Assembly (NCBI GenBank): GCA_937928775.1
Contig: CALFVI010000056.1
Coordinates: 1-34,749, forward strand
Source: an uncultured Elioraea sp.
GTDB lineage: Bacteria > Pseudomonadota > Alphaproteobacteria > Acetobacterales > Acetobacteraceae
Direction: 5' to 3'
DNA: 34,749 nucleotides
In this document: piece after piece, positions 8,856 through 17,048 of the stretch
Numbering within the stretch: position 1 is the stretch's first letter
How the letters are laid out: every line of letters starts with the position of its first letter
The notes under the pieces: model-generated
What the model saw: only the letters and a program-made list of their open reading frames with translations
The model's database searches: none
What the model was told of the DNA's origin: nothing
Made by a program: the position numbers and the translations under genes

Positions 8856-9934
8856 ACGGCCGGGCGCCGCGCGCGGTCATCCTGCCCGAGCGATTGGATG
8901 CCGCGAGCGTGCCGGCGCTGTGGTCTCAGCTCCTCGCCCGCACAGGGCCAGGGGTGGAGTTGACACTGAACCTTTCCCCCACGGGCGCAATCGAGACCGC
9001 TGGGGAGTCGTTGATCCTCGCCTTGGAGGAGCGGAAGGGCCGGGAGGCTCGGCTCATGGGGCAGCGAAGAAAATTTCTTGGTTCGTCGAACGCGGGCGCG
9101 GAGTAGCCGGGCAACGCTCGCCTTTCGCGCCGCAGCCCTCGCTGAGCCTGCCTGTCACCATCGGCTCGGCCGTGGTGGCGCGCGTCGAACGTTGGCGCGA
9201 TGCGCACGCCTTCCTCGGCCGTATGGCTGCCGCGATGGCGTCCACGATCGTTCAACCGGGGACGCGGCGACAGCGCGAGATTGTTTGTCGGGCGGAGGAA
9301 ATCGGCTACAGGGTGCTCCCGCTCATCTCCCCGATTGGCTCCATGTTCGGTCTGACCCTGTCCCTGCAGTTCGCGCTGCCGACGGCTCAGTGCGGCGCCG
9401 CAAGATATGTCGCGAGCTTGGTTTCCGTTTCGGTGTTGCACGAACTCGGTCCACTTTTCATTTCAGCCATTCTTGACGCGCCATTGAGCGCCGTCTTTGC
9501 GGGCGAGATCGGCACAACGAAAGTAAACCAGGGGATCGATGCGCTGACCGAAATGGGGTTCGATCCATTGCGCTTTTTGGGCGTTCCGCCGCTGATCGCC
9601 GCGGTGGCGATGGCGGTGGTTTTGATCGTGGCGATGAACCTCAACGCGCTTGCCGGGATGGTTGCGGCGATGACCTCACTCGACTCTCCTCTCGCCGTCC
9701 TCTCCACACAGGTGGTGACCTGGAGCACTCCCTCCGATGTGTTCCGCGGGCTCGCCACGGGCTTGGTATTCGGCGCCGTGATGGTGGGCATAGGCTGTGC
9801 GCGCGGTATGGGGACCAGGGGTTAGGCCCCGTGCGTTGGGCGAGAGCACGGCCGCGGCGGTGGTGGACGGCATAATCGCTACCATCCTGCTCGATGGCGG
9901 CTTCGCGGTCTTCTTTTATGCGATGGGATGGTGA
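8852..9934 (+). pseudogene. mlaE: mlaE-type permease with N-terminal STAS domain, frameshifted
   Basis: Remnant of an MlaE-family lipid-transport permease fused to a STAS domain, an arrangement I recall from many alphaproteobacteria. The first frame (8852-9106) encodes the STAS part (LPERLDAASVPALWSQLLA, then a stop after 84 codons). The permease continues in another frame from about 9060: AHAFLGRMAAAMA, VSVLHELGPLFISAIL, FAGEIGTTKVNQGIDAL, with TKVNQGIDALTEMG matching the MlaE core. A second frameshift near 9805-9825 precedes the C-terminal end, which is still readable as STAAAVVDGIIATILLDG up to the stop at 9932-9934. Two frame changes make an active product unlikely. The start overlaps the stop of the PotC-like gene. 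Confidence 0.82.
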
Positions 9935-9955
9935 GGACGTTCTCCACTCCCCCCT

Positions 9956-10597
9956 GTGCCTGACCTCGCCGCCGAGATGCGCGGGATCGCGATACGTTTT
10001 GACGCCAACACGGTGTTCGAGCATGTGAGCTTCACCGCCCACCGCGGCGAGGTGTTCGTCATCCTGCGCGGCTTCGCCATGATGTTCCAGCAAGGGCGTT
10101 GTTCGGATGAATGAGCGTACTGGAGAAAGTCATGCTGGCGCTCACCAACCTTCACCCACTTCCTGCCGCAGGCAATCGAGCGAATCGCGAGGATCAAGCT
10201 CGGCCGAATGGGCTTGATCGATGACGCGGAGCGGATGCCGACCAAGCTGTTGGGCGGCATGATCAAGTCAGCAGCGATCGCACGAGCGGTGCCGCTCGAC
10301 CCACCGCTGGTCTTCCGCGACGAGCCCTCGGCGGGGCTCGATCCAAGTATCTCTACCGGGCTCGACTTCCTGACCATGTCGCCCGCGCGACATCTCGGTA
10401 CCACCTTCGTCGGCGTCGTCCATGAACTCGACTCGATCATGACCATTGCGGACCGCGTCACCATGTTCGACAAGGTGGCAAAAGTGATAATCGCGTAGGG
10501 TGACCTGTGGCGGCTGAGGGAGGAGACCACACATCCAGTCGCGCACGCCTTCTTCAACCGCGCGGATGTTGCTGCCCAGGCGTCGGGGGGGCCGCGC
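9956..10597 (+). pseudogene. mlaF: mlaF-type ABC ATPase, Walker A deleted
   Basis: Remnant of the ATPase of an Mla/Mce lipid transporter. The N-terminus (IAIRFDANTVFEHVSF, GEVFVIL) runs directly into the Q-loop segment (GFAMMFQQG), so the Walker A motif and about 40 residues are missing. After further frame changes it continues as QAIERIARIKLGRMGLIDD and reaches the signature region, where the usual LSGGM reads LLGGM. Walker B (PPLVFRDEPSAGLDP) and the D-loop region are still visible. An in-frame TAG at 10496-10498 stands where a Glu codon is expected (IIA-stop-GDLWRLREE); the frame then continues past it. The Walker A loss alone would abolish ATP binding. It lies between the mlaE and mlaD remnants in normal operon order. 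Confidence 0.85.
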
Positions 10598-11642
10598 ATG
10601 GAGCACGGGGGCTTCATTTCCGCCTTGGTCTCAAGATCCTTGGCGGAATCGCGGCCCTGCTTGCCCTCATCGTCTTGATCGGCGCCGAGACGTTCCGTCG
10701 CCACGGCTTTATCTTCGAGACTCACTTCGCCACGAGCGTGCAGAGATCCCACACCAGGGCACAGGTGCGCTCCCGTGGTGTCGCCATCGGCACAGTGCGC
10801 GAGATTGCAATCGCCGCCGCTCTCTCTACTGAGGCGAGGCGGGGCAGCATCCCCTGGTCAGAGGTGGCACAGCTGGGTGCCGAGCGGTTCGAATTCTTCC
10901 GCGACAGGATCGTGGAGAAGAGTCTCAATCAGTTGCGCGACCCAGGCGACGCGGGGCTCTGGCTGCGGATGGCAAGGCAGGGCCTCACGGGCCTTCTGGA
11001 TGTCGAGATGGATTTCCTCGACACAACGGGCCTTGCTCCACAGATTCCGTCATGGAAGGCGAAACGTTCCGTTACCGCTGCCGTAGCGTCCACGCTCGCA
11101 CAGTCTCTGTCCGCGGCCAAACAGCTGATGGCGCGGCTGAACAAGTCGACTTTCCCGGGGTGGTTTAGCGGATTGCCGCCCACGTGGACGCACGGGAGGA
11201 GGGCGTGACGGTGAGCGAAGGCGATTGGCTCCTGGTTAAAGGCGGAGACTTGGTTGCCTCATTGCGGCGGCGAGGCGATGGCGTCGGTCCCCGCGTCGCG
11301 GCGGTGGCTTCTGAAGCCGAGCGGACTGCGCCGCCTGGGGGAGATCGCCGAATGGCGCGACGATCTGCGTGCTACGCTCGATGACACCGCGGCAGCGAGA
11401 GCGGAAATTCGCTCGGCGCTCGCACGACTGCGGGGAATGCAGGCAGCAACGGAGCAGACCACTGCCGGATCGAGGCGGTGGTCGGCGAGGCCGATCGCGA
11501 CCTCCGTCCCGCCTTGCGCGATCTTCGCCTGGCCGCCGACAACCCGCGCGCGCTGATCGAGCAGGCGCGGCGCTAGCCGAGCCAGCTTCTGTTCGGCGAG
11601 CCACCGCCAGGAACGGCCGCAACCCTGCCGGCAGGCACGTGA
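10598..11642 (+). pseudogene. mlaD: mlaD-type MCE-domain protein, degraded
   Basis: Remnant of the periplasmic, membrane-anchored lipid-binding subunit. The original start is probably ATG 10598; a run of five Gs right after it shifts the frame, and the anchor helix (FRLGLKILGGIAALLALIVL) is read in the next frame. The MCE domain is partly preserved (GFIFETHFATSVQ, RGVAIGTVREIAIAA). The helical C-terminus is spread over frames (GEIAEWRDDLRATLDDTAAA, then LRDLRLAADNPRALIEQARR). A TAG at 11574-11576 falls where the family usually has Tyr, before PSQLLFGEPP, which ends at the TGA at 11640-11642. That stop overlaps the next start (TGATG), so the old operon coupling is still visible. The gene cannot make a full-length protein. 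Confidence 0.8.
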
Positions 11643-11876
11643 TGACGCGCCGTACGCTCCTCTGCACGTCTCTCGCGCTCTTCGCCTGCGCCAACCCATT
11701 GTCCCCGCTCTCTACGGGAAACCGACACGACGTTCTCGAAACGACACGGGCAACAGCCTCAATTGCAGCGGCCCGTCCTCGCAGCTCGCAGCGGCAAACG
11801 GTCACTGCCGCTGCCGGCGCAGAAGGGCGGGGTCTCGTTACGCGGCTGCTCGGCGACGTGCGCCAGACGGATGTCT
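11642..11876 (+). pseudogene. Mla-associated auxiliary lipoprotein, truncated by IS5 remnant
   Basis: Start of a secreted protein (MTRRTLLCTSLALFACANPL) with a hydrophobic signal region and a cysteine in a lipobox-like setting. In related operons mlaE-F-D is followed by an ABC-type transport auxiliary lipoprotein of about 200 residues, and the position here fits. Only about 78 codons remain before the IS5 terminal repeat at 11877, and the later residues look degraded. Function is inferred from position and signal sequence only. Confidence 0.55.
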
Positions 11877-12190
11877 TAGGCTCACGGCCCATTGTTTCGG
11901 CCGGGAGGTGACGGTGGCGGCGAGGGTGATGGCTTGCGAAGAAGGTGGTGGCGCATCGGTCGTCGCGCACGGCGATGTGTCGACCGTCTTTCAGCCGGCT
12001 GACTATGATCTCGATGCAGTGGCGCTGGCGGTAGAGCGGCTTGTCGTATGGGATGGGCTGCTTGCGGTTCCTCTTCGGGGGAATGCAGGCGGCAATGCTC
12101 CCCTCGGCGAGCGCGGCGGGGAAGGGGGGTGCTGTCGTAGCGGCGGTCGGCGATCAGCGCGCCCCGTCTACGCGCCTGCACCTGCACACT
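11877..12190 (-). mobile_element. IS5-family element, 3' fragment
   Basis: Near-identical by eye to the 3' end of the element at 30128-30962 read in reverse. The terminal repeat (TAGGCTCACGGCCCATTG from 11877) corresponds to the right end of that copy. Minus-strand translation gives degenerate transposase pieces (RRRGALIADRRYDSTPL, and RDDRCATTFF in a shifted frame). The codon that is TGA in the right-hand copy is still CGA (Arg) here. Similarity fades around 12190. It appears to have cut off the auxiliary lipoprotein gene. Confidence 0.75.
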
Positions 12191-12388
12191 TTGCTCATCG
12201 GCCTCGACGCGATCGGCCGCGGATCCTCGCCCGTGGCAACTATGACCGCCGCGTGCCCGCCGCTTGGCTCGTGCCGGAGGTACGAGCTCCGGCCCTGTCG
12301 CAGGCGCTCGCTCTCGTGCTGACCGGCCTCGAGGAGGATCTGCGCCGCAGACTCGCGAAAGAGTTCGGCCGCCCTATAGACGCGTATA
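12191..12388. other. Unidentified stretch between IS5 remnant and maiA
   Basis: A plus-strand frame through this stretch (part of 11908-12474) contains a protein-like segment (NYDRRVPAAWLVPEVRAP, LSQALALVLTGLEEDLRRRL) with codon use like that of real local genes. I cannot assign it to a family. It has no start of its own after the IS5 remnant and overlaps the 3' end of maiA on the other strand. It may be the tail of a gene destroyed by the insertion, or a chance frame. Confidence 0.25.
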
Positions 12389-13033
12389 TCACGCCGCGTC
12401 GGGCTGCGCCTCCGGGGCTGCGCGCTGCACGGCCGGCAAAGCGAGCATCGCCGCTTCCGAACGCAGGAGAGTAGGGAAGGGAGCGAGATCGATCCCGAAG
12501 CGACGCGCGTTGTACAACTGGGGGACGAGCACGCAGTCGGCGATGGTCGGCGCCTCGCCGAAGCAGAAGGGACCAGTCCCGCCCGCAACCATCGCCTCGC
12601 ACGCTGCAAGACCGCGGGCAATCCAGTGGGTGTGCCAAGCCTGTTGCTGCGCCGTATCGAGCTTTAGCACTCGGTCAAGATACTCGCGCACCATCAGGTT
12701 GCAAAGAGGCGACACCTCGCAAGCGATGGCGAGCGCGAAGCTCCGCACTTGGGCGCGGCAGATTGGATCGCGGGGCAACAAGGGCGGAAGCGGGTGCTCC
12801 TCCTCCAGCCACTCCAGGATGGCGAGCGACTGGGTGAGCGGCACGCCGTCAACCTCGAGGGTGGGCACGAGCCCCTGCGGGTTGCGCGCAAGATACTCCT
12901 GCCGCCGATGGTCGCCGCCTTCGCGTAATAAGTTGATCGGCACGATCGCGTAAGAAAGGCCCTTGAGGTTGAGGGCGATGCGGACGCGATACGAGGCCGA
13001 GGAGCGCCAATAGGCGTGCAAGGTGAGAGTCAC
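12389..13033 (-). CDS. maiA: Maleylacetoacetate isomerase (zeta-class glutathione transferase)
   Basis: Isomerises maleylacetoacetate to fumarylacetoacetate with glutathione, the second step after homogentisate ring cleavage. The 214-residue protein has the N-terminal thioredoxin-fold segment YWRSSASYRVRIALNLKG (zeta-class S-S-x-S/Y-x-R-V-R motif), then NPQGLVPTLEVDG and LTQSLAILEWLEE, which bind glutathione, and a helical C-terminal domain (FCFGEAPTIADCVLVPQLYN). The GTG start overlaps the TGA of the DUF2783 gene (GTGA), so it is translationally coupled as the last gene of the operon. Length is normal for the family. Confidence 0.93.
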   Translation of the reverse strand: MTLTLHAYWRSSASYRVRIALNLKGLSYAIVPINLLREGGDHRRQEYLARNPQGLVPTLEVDGVPLTQSLAILEWLEEEHPLPPLLPRDPICRAQVRSFALAIACEVSPLCNLMVREYLDRVLKLDTAQQQAWHTHWIARGLAACEAMVAGGTGPFCFGEAPTIADCVLVPQLYNARRFGIDLAPFPTLLRSEAAMLALPAVQRAAPEAQPDAA

Positions 13034-13260
13034 GGAGGCGTACCTTGGTCCTCGGTTGCCCCGGTCGGCGCACGCACCGCTCGCCGCGCTTGCTCGATTG
13101 CTTGTTCGAGCACTGTGACGTCACCTATGTGGTTCGAGAGGAGCAGCACGAGGGCGGCGTCCAGCCGACGCGACTCGTCAGGTGAGAGGTCGTGATGGGC
13201 GCGGACCAGGGTGACGAACGTGGCATCTGGATCGGCGAGTTTCGGGGTGGTGTCAAGCAT
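13030..13260 (-). CDS. DUF2783 small protein
   Basis: A 76-residue soluble protein of unknown function that I recognise as DUF2783-like. This small family is typically found beside FAD-dependent aromatic hydroxylases. Features are an acidic, helix-rich core (PDATFVTLVRAHHDLSPDES, then RRLDAALVLLLSNHIGD) and a polar, proline-containing tail. The ATG lies two bases after the stop of the monooxygenase gene and the stop overlaps the maiA start, so it is tightly embedded in the operon. It may assist the monooxygenase, but this is only suggested by gene order. Confidence 0.75.
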   Translation of the reverse strand: MLDTTPKLADPDATFVTLVRAHHDLSPDESRRLDAALVLLLSNHIGDVTVLEQAIEQARRAVRAPTGATEDQGTPP

Positions 13261-13262
13261 TC

Positions 13263-14864
13263 TCAGGCGGCCTCTCGTGCAGCTTCGCTGTTACCGCGCC
13301 CCCAGAGACGATCAAGAGCGGCAACGACGCGGTCCAAGGTGGGTACCTGGAACCGGGCAGCGACGTGCTGGTCGGGGCGGACGAGGTATGCGGTGCCGGC
13401 GGAGGCGGCGTACCGCTCCGCCGCAATCCCATCTGCGGGGAGAGTGACGGTGCGCAGGCCGGGCACACTGTCAGTTGTCGTGTCTCCGAAACGAAGCAGT
13501 ACCGGCTCGTTGCCAAGACGGTTGAGCAGGAACCCGTCGGCCAGCGGCGCATCGACGCAAGGGGCGCCGGGTGCAGGTCCGCCGGCCCAGGCTTCCCGAT
13601 CTGGTGTTGACAGGGGACTGTTGGCGTAGCTGTGCGGCAAAGACAGCCGTCCGGAATTTACCATCCGACGTGCGAAGGCGTGCTCGCGCGCGAGCAGCAG
13701 CACCGCGTCGCGATAAGCGCGGGCCGCCTCTGTCTTCGGCGTGATGAAATCGGTTGCCCGCGTCGAGTGCAGAATGTTCTCGTCCGATGCGGGGATCCGC
13801 TCGGCATCGTAACTGTCGAGCAATCCCTCGAGTGCCGTCCCCTTCAGCACAGCGGCGAGTTTCCAGGCGAGGTTGTCGGCATCCTGGATCCCGCCATTAC
13901 CGCCGCGAGCACCGAACGGGCTGACCTGGTGCGCGGAGTCGCCAACGAAGAAAATTCTGCCGTGCCGAAAGTGCTCCAAACGTCGACAGCGGAAGGTGTA
14001 GACGCTGACCCATTCGAGGTCGAAGGCGACATCCTTGCCAAGCATCGCCCGGATGCGCGGCACCACGCGCTCGGGCCTCTTCTCTTCCTCTGGGTCCGCT
14101 TCCCAGCCGAGCTGGAAATCAATGCGCCATACCCCGTCTGGCTGTTTATGCAAAAGCACTGACTGACCGGGATGGAACGGCGGGTCAAACCAGAACCACC
14201 GCTCGGCCGGGAACGGTACCTCGGTCTTCAGCACGACGTCCGCGATCAGGAAGCGGTCGCGGAACACCTGGCCGACGAAGGGAAGGCCCAGGGCCTCGCG
14301 GACGGAGGAGCGTGCACCGTCGCAGGCGGCGAGCCACTCGGCCTCTAGGAGATAGGCGCCTTCTGGCGTTTCGACCACAAGACGAACACTGTCGTCACGA
14401 GGATCGACCGAGACGACGCGCGACTTCCAGCGTAGATCGACGAGTCCAGTCTCCATACACGCCTCGACCAGCCACTCCTCCACGTAGTACTGCTGAAGAT
14501 TGATAAAGGCGGGCATGCGGTGCCCTTGCTCCGGCAGGAGGTCGAAGGCGTAGGCAAGTGAGGAGCCAAAGAATACCTTGCCGACCTTCCACGTTACGCC
14601 CTTGTCGAGCAGCTTCTGACCGAGCCCGAGCCTGTCGTAGATCTCCAGGCTGCGCTTCGCGAAGCAGATGGCTCGGCTGCCGAAGCTCACTGTGTCGTCG
14701 TCGTCGAGGACGACCGAGGCGATGCCGTGGCGGGCGAGGTCGAGCGCGAAAGTGAGACCGACGAGACCAGCGCCAACGATAACGACCCGGGCTGATCCAC
14801 CCTTGCCGTCAAGCTCGGGCGGACGTCGGAACGGGAAGCGCGGGTTCGTGTAGGTCGTCGGCAT
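13263..14864 (-). CDS. FAD-dependent aromatic hydroxylase, MhpA-like
   Basis: Class A flavoprotein monooxygenase of 533 residues. The FAD/NAD-binding GxGxxG is in VVIVGAGLVGLTFALDLA near residue 30, the DG motif in WLAACDGARSSVREALG, and the GD motif in IFFVGDSAHQVSPFGARGG followed by NGGIQDADNLAWKL. The C-terminal extension fits the MhpA/PheA group of phenol-type hydroxylases. In this operon it is the likely step that makes the ring-cleavage substrate, for example conversion of a hydroxyphenylacetate or related phenol into homogentisate; that substrate is inference from the neighbouring hmgA. It is separated from the MBL gene by about 40 bases and is followed at two bases by DUF2783. Confidence 0.87.
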   Translation of the reverse strand: MPTTYTNPRFPFRRPPELDGKGGSARVVIVGAGLVGLTFALDLARHGIASVVLDDDDTVSFGSRAICFAKRSLEIYDRLGLGQKLLDKGVTWKVGKVFFGSSLAYAFDLLPEQGHRMPAFINLQQYYVEEWLVEACMETGLVDLRWKSRVVSVDPRDDSVRLVVETPEGAYLLEAEWLAACDGARSSVREALGLPFVGQVFRDRFLIADVVLKTEVPFPAERWFWFDPPFHPGQSVLLHKQPDGVWRIDFQLGWEADPEEEKRPERVVPRIRAMLGKDVAFDLEWVSVYTFRCRRLEHFRHGRIFFVGDSAHQVSPFGARGGNGGIQDADNLAWKLAAVLKGTALEGLLDSYDAERIPASDENILHSTRATDFITPKTEAARAYRDAVLLLAREHAFARRMVNSGRLSLPHSYANSPLSTPDREAWAGGPAPGAPCVDAPLADGFLLNRLGNEPVLLRFGDTTTDSVPGLRTVTLPADGIAAERYAASAGTAYLVRPDQHVAARFQVPTLDRVVAALDRLWGRGNSEAAREAA

Positions 14865-14903
14865 GGCGTTTTCTTCGGTTTCCTCCCTTCGTCCCGCGCC
14901 TCG

Positions 14904-15917
14904 TCAGGCATGCACATCGGCAGTCTTCGGTGCGGTCTCACCTTCCAGCGCGGGTGCGGTCTCGCCTTCCAGGGCGCGCCAAAGCGCGAGGTCACGCTCC
15001 GCCGTCCAGACGCGTGGCCGATCGATGCCGATTGCCTCATCGTAGGCGCGCGACACATTAAACGGCATGCAGTGTTCGAAGATCACCCAATGGCCGAAAT
15101 CGGGCCGAAGCGCGCGCATCGCCGCCTCGTAGGTCTCCTTCAGCGACGCGCCTCGCTTGACGCAGGCGCGCACGAGGGCGAAGAGACGGGTGACGAAGGC
15201 TTCCGTTTCCTCGATGGCGAGGCGCGAGCCCGAGCCGGTGACGAGAGCCTGCCCGCGGCCAGGCACCAGCGCCTCTGGGCCAAGCGCGCGGATGGCGGCG
15301 AGGGTTGCCGGCCAGTCGCGGAAATGCGCGTCGCCGCAATAGGGTGTGGCGCCAAACTCCACCGTGTCGCCGGCGAACAAAACCCGCTCCTTGGGCAGCC
15401 ATACGACTGTGTCGCCGGCCGTATGCGCGCGACCGACATGGATGATGCGAACCTCGCGCCGCCCGAGCCAGAGCGTCACGTCGCGCGTGAACGTCATCGT
15501 TGGCCAGGTCAGACCCGGAATAGAATCGCGGCCACGGAACAGGCGGGGAAAGCGGCCGATCTCGGAGGCCATGTCTTCCGCCCCACGCTCGGCGATCAGG
15601 GCGCGCGTCGCGTCCGAAGCGACGATGGCATCCGCCCGATAGGCCGAGGCACCGAGCACGCGCACCGCGTGGTAGTGGGAGAGTACAAGGTGACGGATCG
15701 GCTTGTCCGTCACCGCGCGGATGCGCGCAATCACGCCTTCCGCCATGGCAGGGGTCGCTTGCGCATCGATCACCAGAACGGAGTTGTCGCCAATGACGAC
15801 ACCCGAGTTCGGGTCGCCGTCCGCCGTATAGGCGTAGAGCCCCGGCCCGATCTCCTCGAAATTGACCTGTTTTTCCTCTAGATCGGCGGTGGAGGCAAAG
15901 GCTTTGCTCATCGTCAT
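14904..15917 (-). CDS. MBL-fold hydrolase with altered metal motif
   Basis: A 337-residue metallo-beta-lactamase-fold protein in the aromatic operon. Strands around VVIGDNSVLVIDAQATPAMA and a later VLFAGDTVEFG fit the fold. The usual H-x-H-x-D-H motif reads H81-Y-H83-A-V-R86, so the Asp and third His are replaced by Val and Arg, while later residues (HTAGDTVVW) are kept. I recall the same H-Y-H-A-V-R variant in relatives from similar operons, so it is probably a family trait and not damage. The start (15917) overlaps the stop of the FAH gene (ATGA). It may hydrolyse an ester, lactone or thioester intermediate; the reaction is unknown. Confidence 0.8.
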   Translation of the reverse strand: MTMSKAFASTADLEEKQVNFEEIGPGLYAYTADGDPNSGVVIGDNSVLVIDAQATPAMAEGVIARIRAVTDKPIRHLVLSHYHAVRVLGASAYRADAIVASDATRALIAERGAEDMASEIGRFPRLFRGRDSIPGLTWPTMTFTRDVTLWLGRREVRIIHVGRAHTAGDTVVWLPKERVLFAGDTVEFGATPYCGDAHFRDWPATLAAIRALGPEALVPGRGQALVTGSGSRLAIEETEAFVTRLFALVRACVKRGASLKETYEAAMRALRPDFGHWVIFEHCMPFNVSRAYDEAIGIDRPRVWTAERDLALWRALEGETAPALEGETAPKTADVHA

Positions 15918-16939
15918 GCCGCCTTGCGCTGGGTCACCACAGCCGCGACGCGTTGGTCGATCGCGCCGAATATAGACCGGCCGTGGGCATCCTTCATCTC
16001 GATCCGCACACGGTCGCCCGCGCGCAGGAAGGGGGTGCGCGCCGCGCCGTGCAAGATCGTCTCGATGGTGCGCGCCTCGGCGATGCAGGCGAAACCCACC
16101 CCACCTTGATCGACTGTAGCCCGCGCAAGATCCTCGTGACGATTGGAGACGGTTCCCGCCCCGAGGATGGTGCCGGCACCGAGCGCGCGCGTGCGCGCCG
16201 CATGCGCGATCAGGCGGGGAAAGCCGAACTGCATGTCGCGCCCGGCATCAGGGCGGCCGAAGAGCGTTCCATTTACGGAACAGAGCACTGCGCCATGCAG
16301 CCGATCGCCATCCCAGGCCGTGCCGAGCTCGTCGGGGGTAACCGCGACGGGCGAAAATGCAGATGCTGGCTTCGATTGGAAGAAGCCGAAGCCCTTGGCG
16401 AGTTCGGAGGGGATCAAGTTGCGAAGTGAGACGTCGTTGACGAGCAGGAACAGCCGAATCGCGGCGCGTGCGGTTGCCTCGTCTGCCCCCATCGGCACGT
16501 CATCGAGCACGACAGCGACCTCGCCCGCGTAATCGAGCCCCCAAGCATCGTCGCCGAGCGGGATGTCGTCGCAAGGACCGAGGAAACCGTCGGATCCCCC
16601 CTGGTACATCAACGGGTCATCACGGAAGGAGGGCGGCATCTCCGCACCGCGCGCGCGCCGGACGAGCTCGACATGGTTGAGATACGCCGAACCGTCCGCC
16701 CACTGGTAGGCGCGCGGCAGCGGCGAGGCGCAGGCGGCAGCGTCGAAGGGAACGCCGCGCGAGGTATCGCTCTCGAACGCGTTCCATTCCGCTACGAGGG
16801 CGGGGCCTAAGCACGCCCAGTCGTCCAGCACGGCCTGCAGTGTCGGTGCGGTGCTGGCACGCTCGGCGCGGGCAAGGTCACGGCTGACAAGAAGAAGGCG
16901 GCCGTCACGACCGCCCTCTCGCAGGCTGGCCAGTTTCAT
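15914..16939 (-). CDS. Fumarylacetoacetate hydrolase family protein
   Basis: A 341-residue FAH-fold enzyme, expected to cleave fumarylacetoacetate to fumarate and acetoacetate, the last step of homogentisate degradation. Visible family features are DPLMYQGGSDGFLGP, the metal-site strand DYAGEVAVVLDDVP, VNDVSLRNLIPSE, GFGFFQSKPASAFSP, and ILGAGTVSNRHED with the Gly-rich loop. The segment LRAGDRVRIEMKDAHG near the C-terminus is also typical. The start at ATG 16939 is preceded by a GGGGGCAGG stretch. It lies 109 bases after hmgA and overlaps the MBL gene by four bases. FAH-fold enzymes include decarboxylases and hydratases, but hmgA and maiA in the same operon make fumarylacetoacetase the best reading. 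Confidence 0.85.
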   Translation of the reverse strand: MKLASLREGGRDGRLLLVSRDLARAERASTAPTLQAVLDDWACLGPALVAEWNAFESDTSRGVPFDAAACASPLPRAYQWADGSAYLNHVELVRRARGAEMPPSFRDDPLMYQGGSDGFLGPCDDIPLGDDAWGLDYAGEVAVVLDDVPMGADEATARAAIRLFLLVNDVSLRNLIPSELAKGFGFFQSKPASAFSPVAVTPDELGTAWDGDRLHGAVLCSVNGTLFGRPDAGRDMQFGFPRLIAHAARTRALGAGTILGAGTVSNRHEDLARATVDQGGVGFACIAEARTIETILHGAARTPFLRAGDRVRIEMKDAHGRSIFGAIDQRVAAVVTQRKAA

Positions 16940-17048
16940 CGCCTGCCCCCATTCGGCCCGGACAGCAGAGTGGGATCCTGAACCAAGCCTTCCTCCCGCA
17001 TATTGCGCCTATGTGTCCTTGCTGCGTCGCGGCCACAACACCCAAAGG

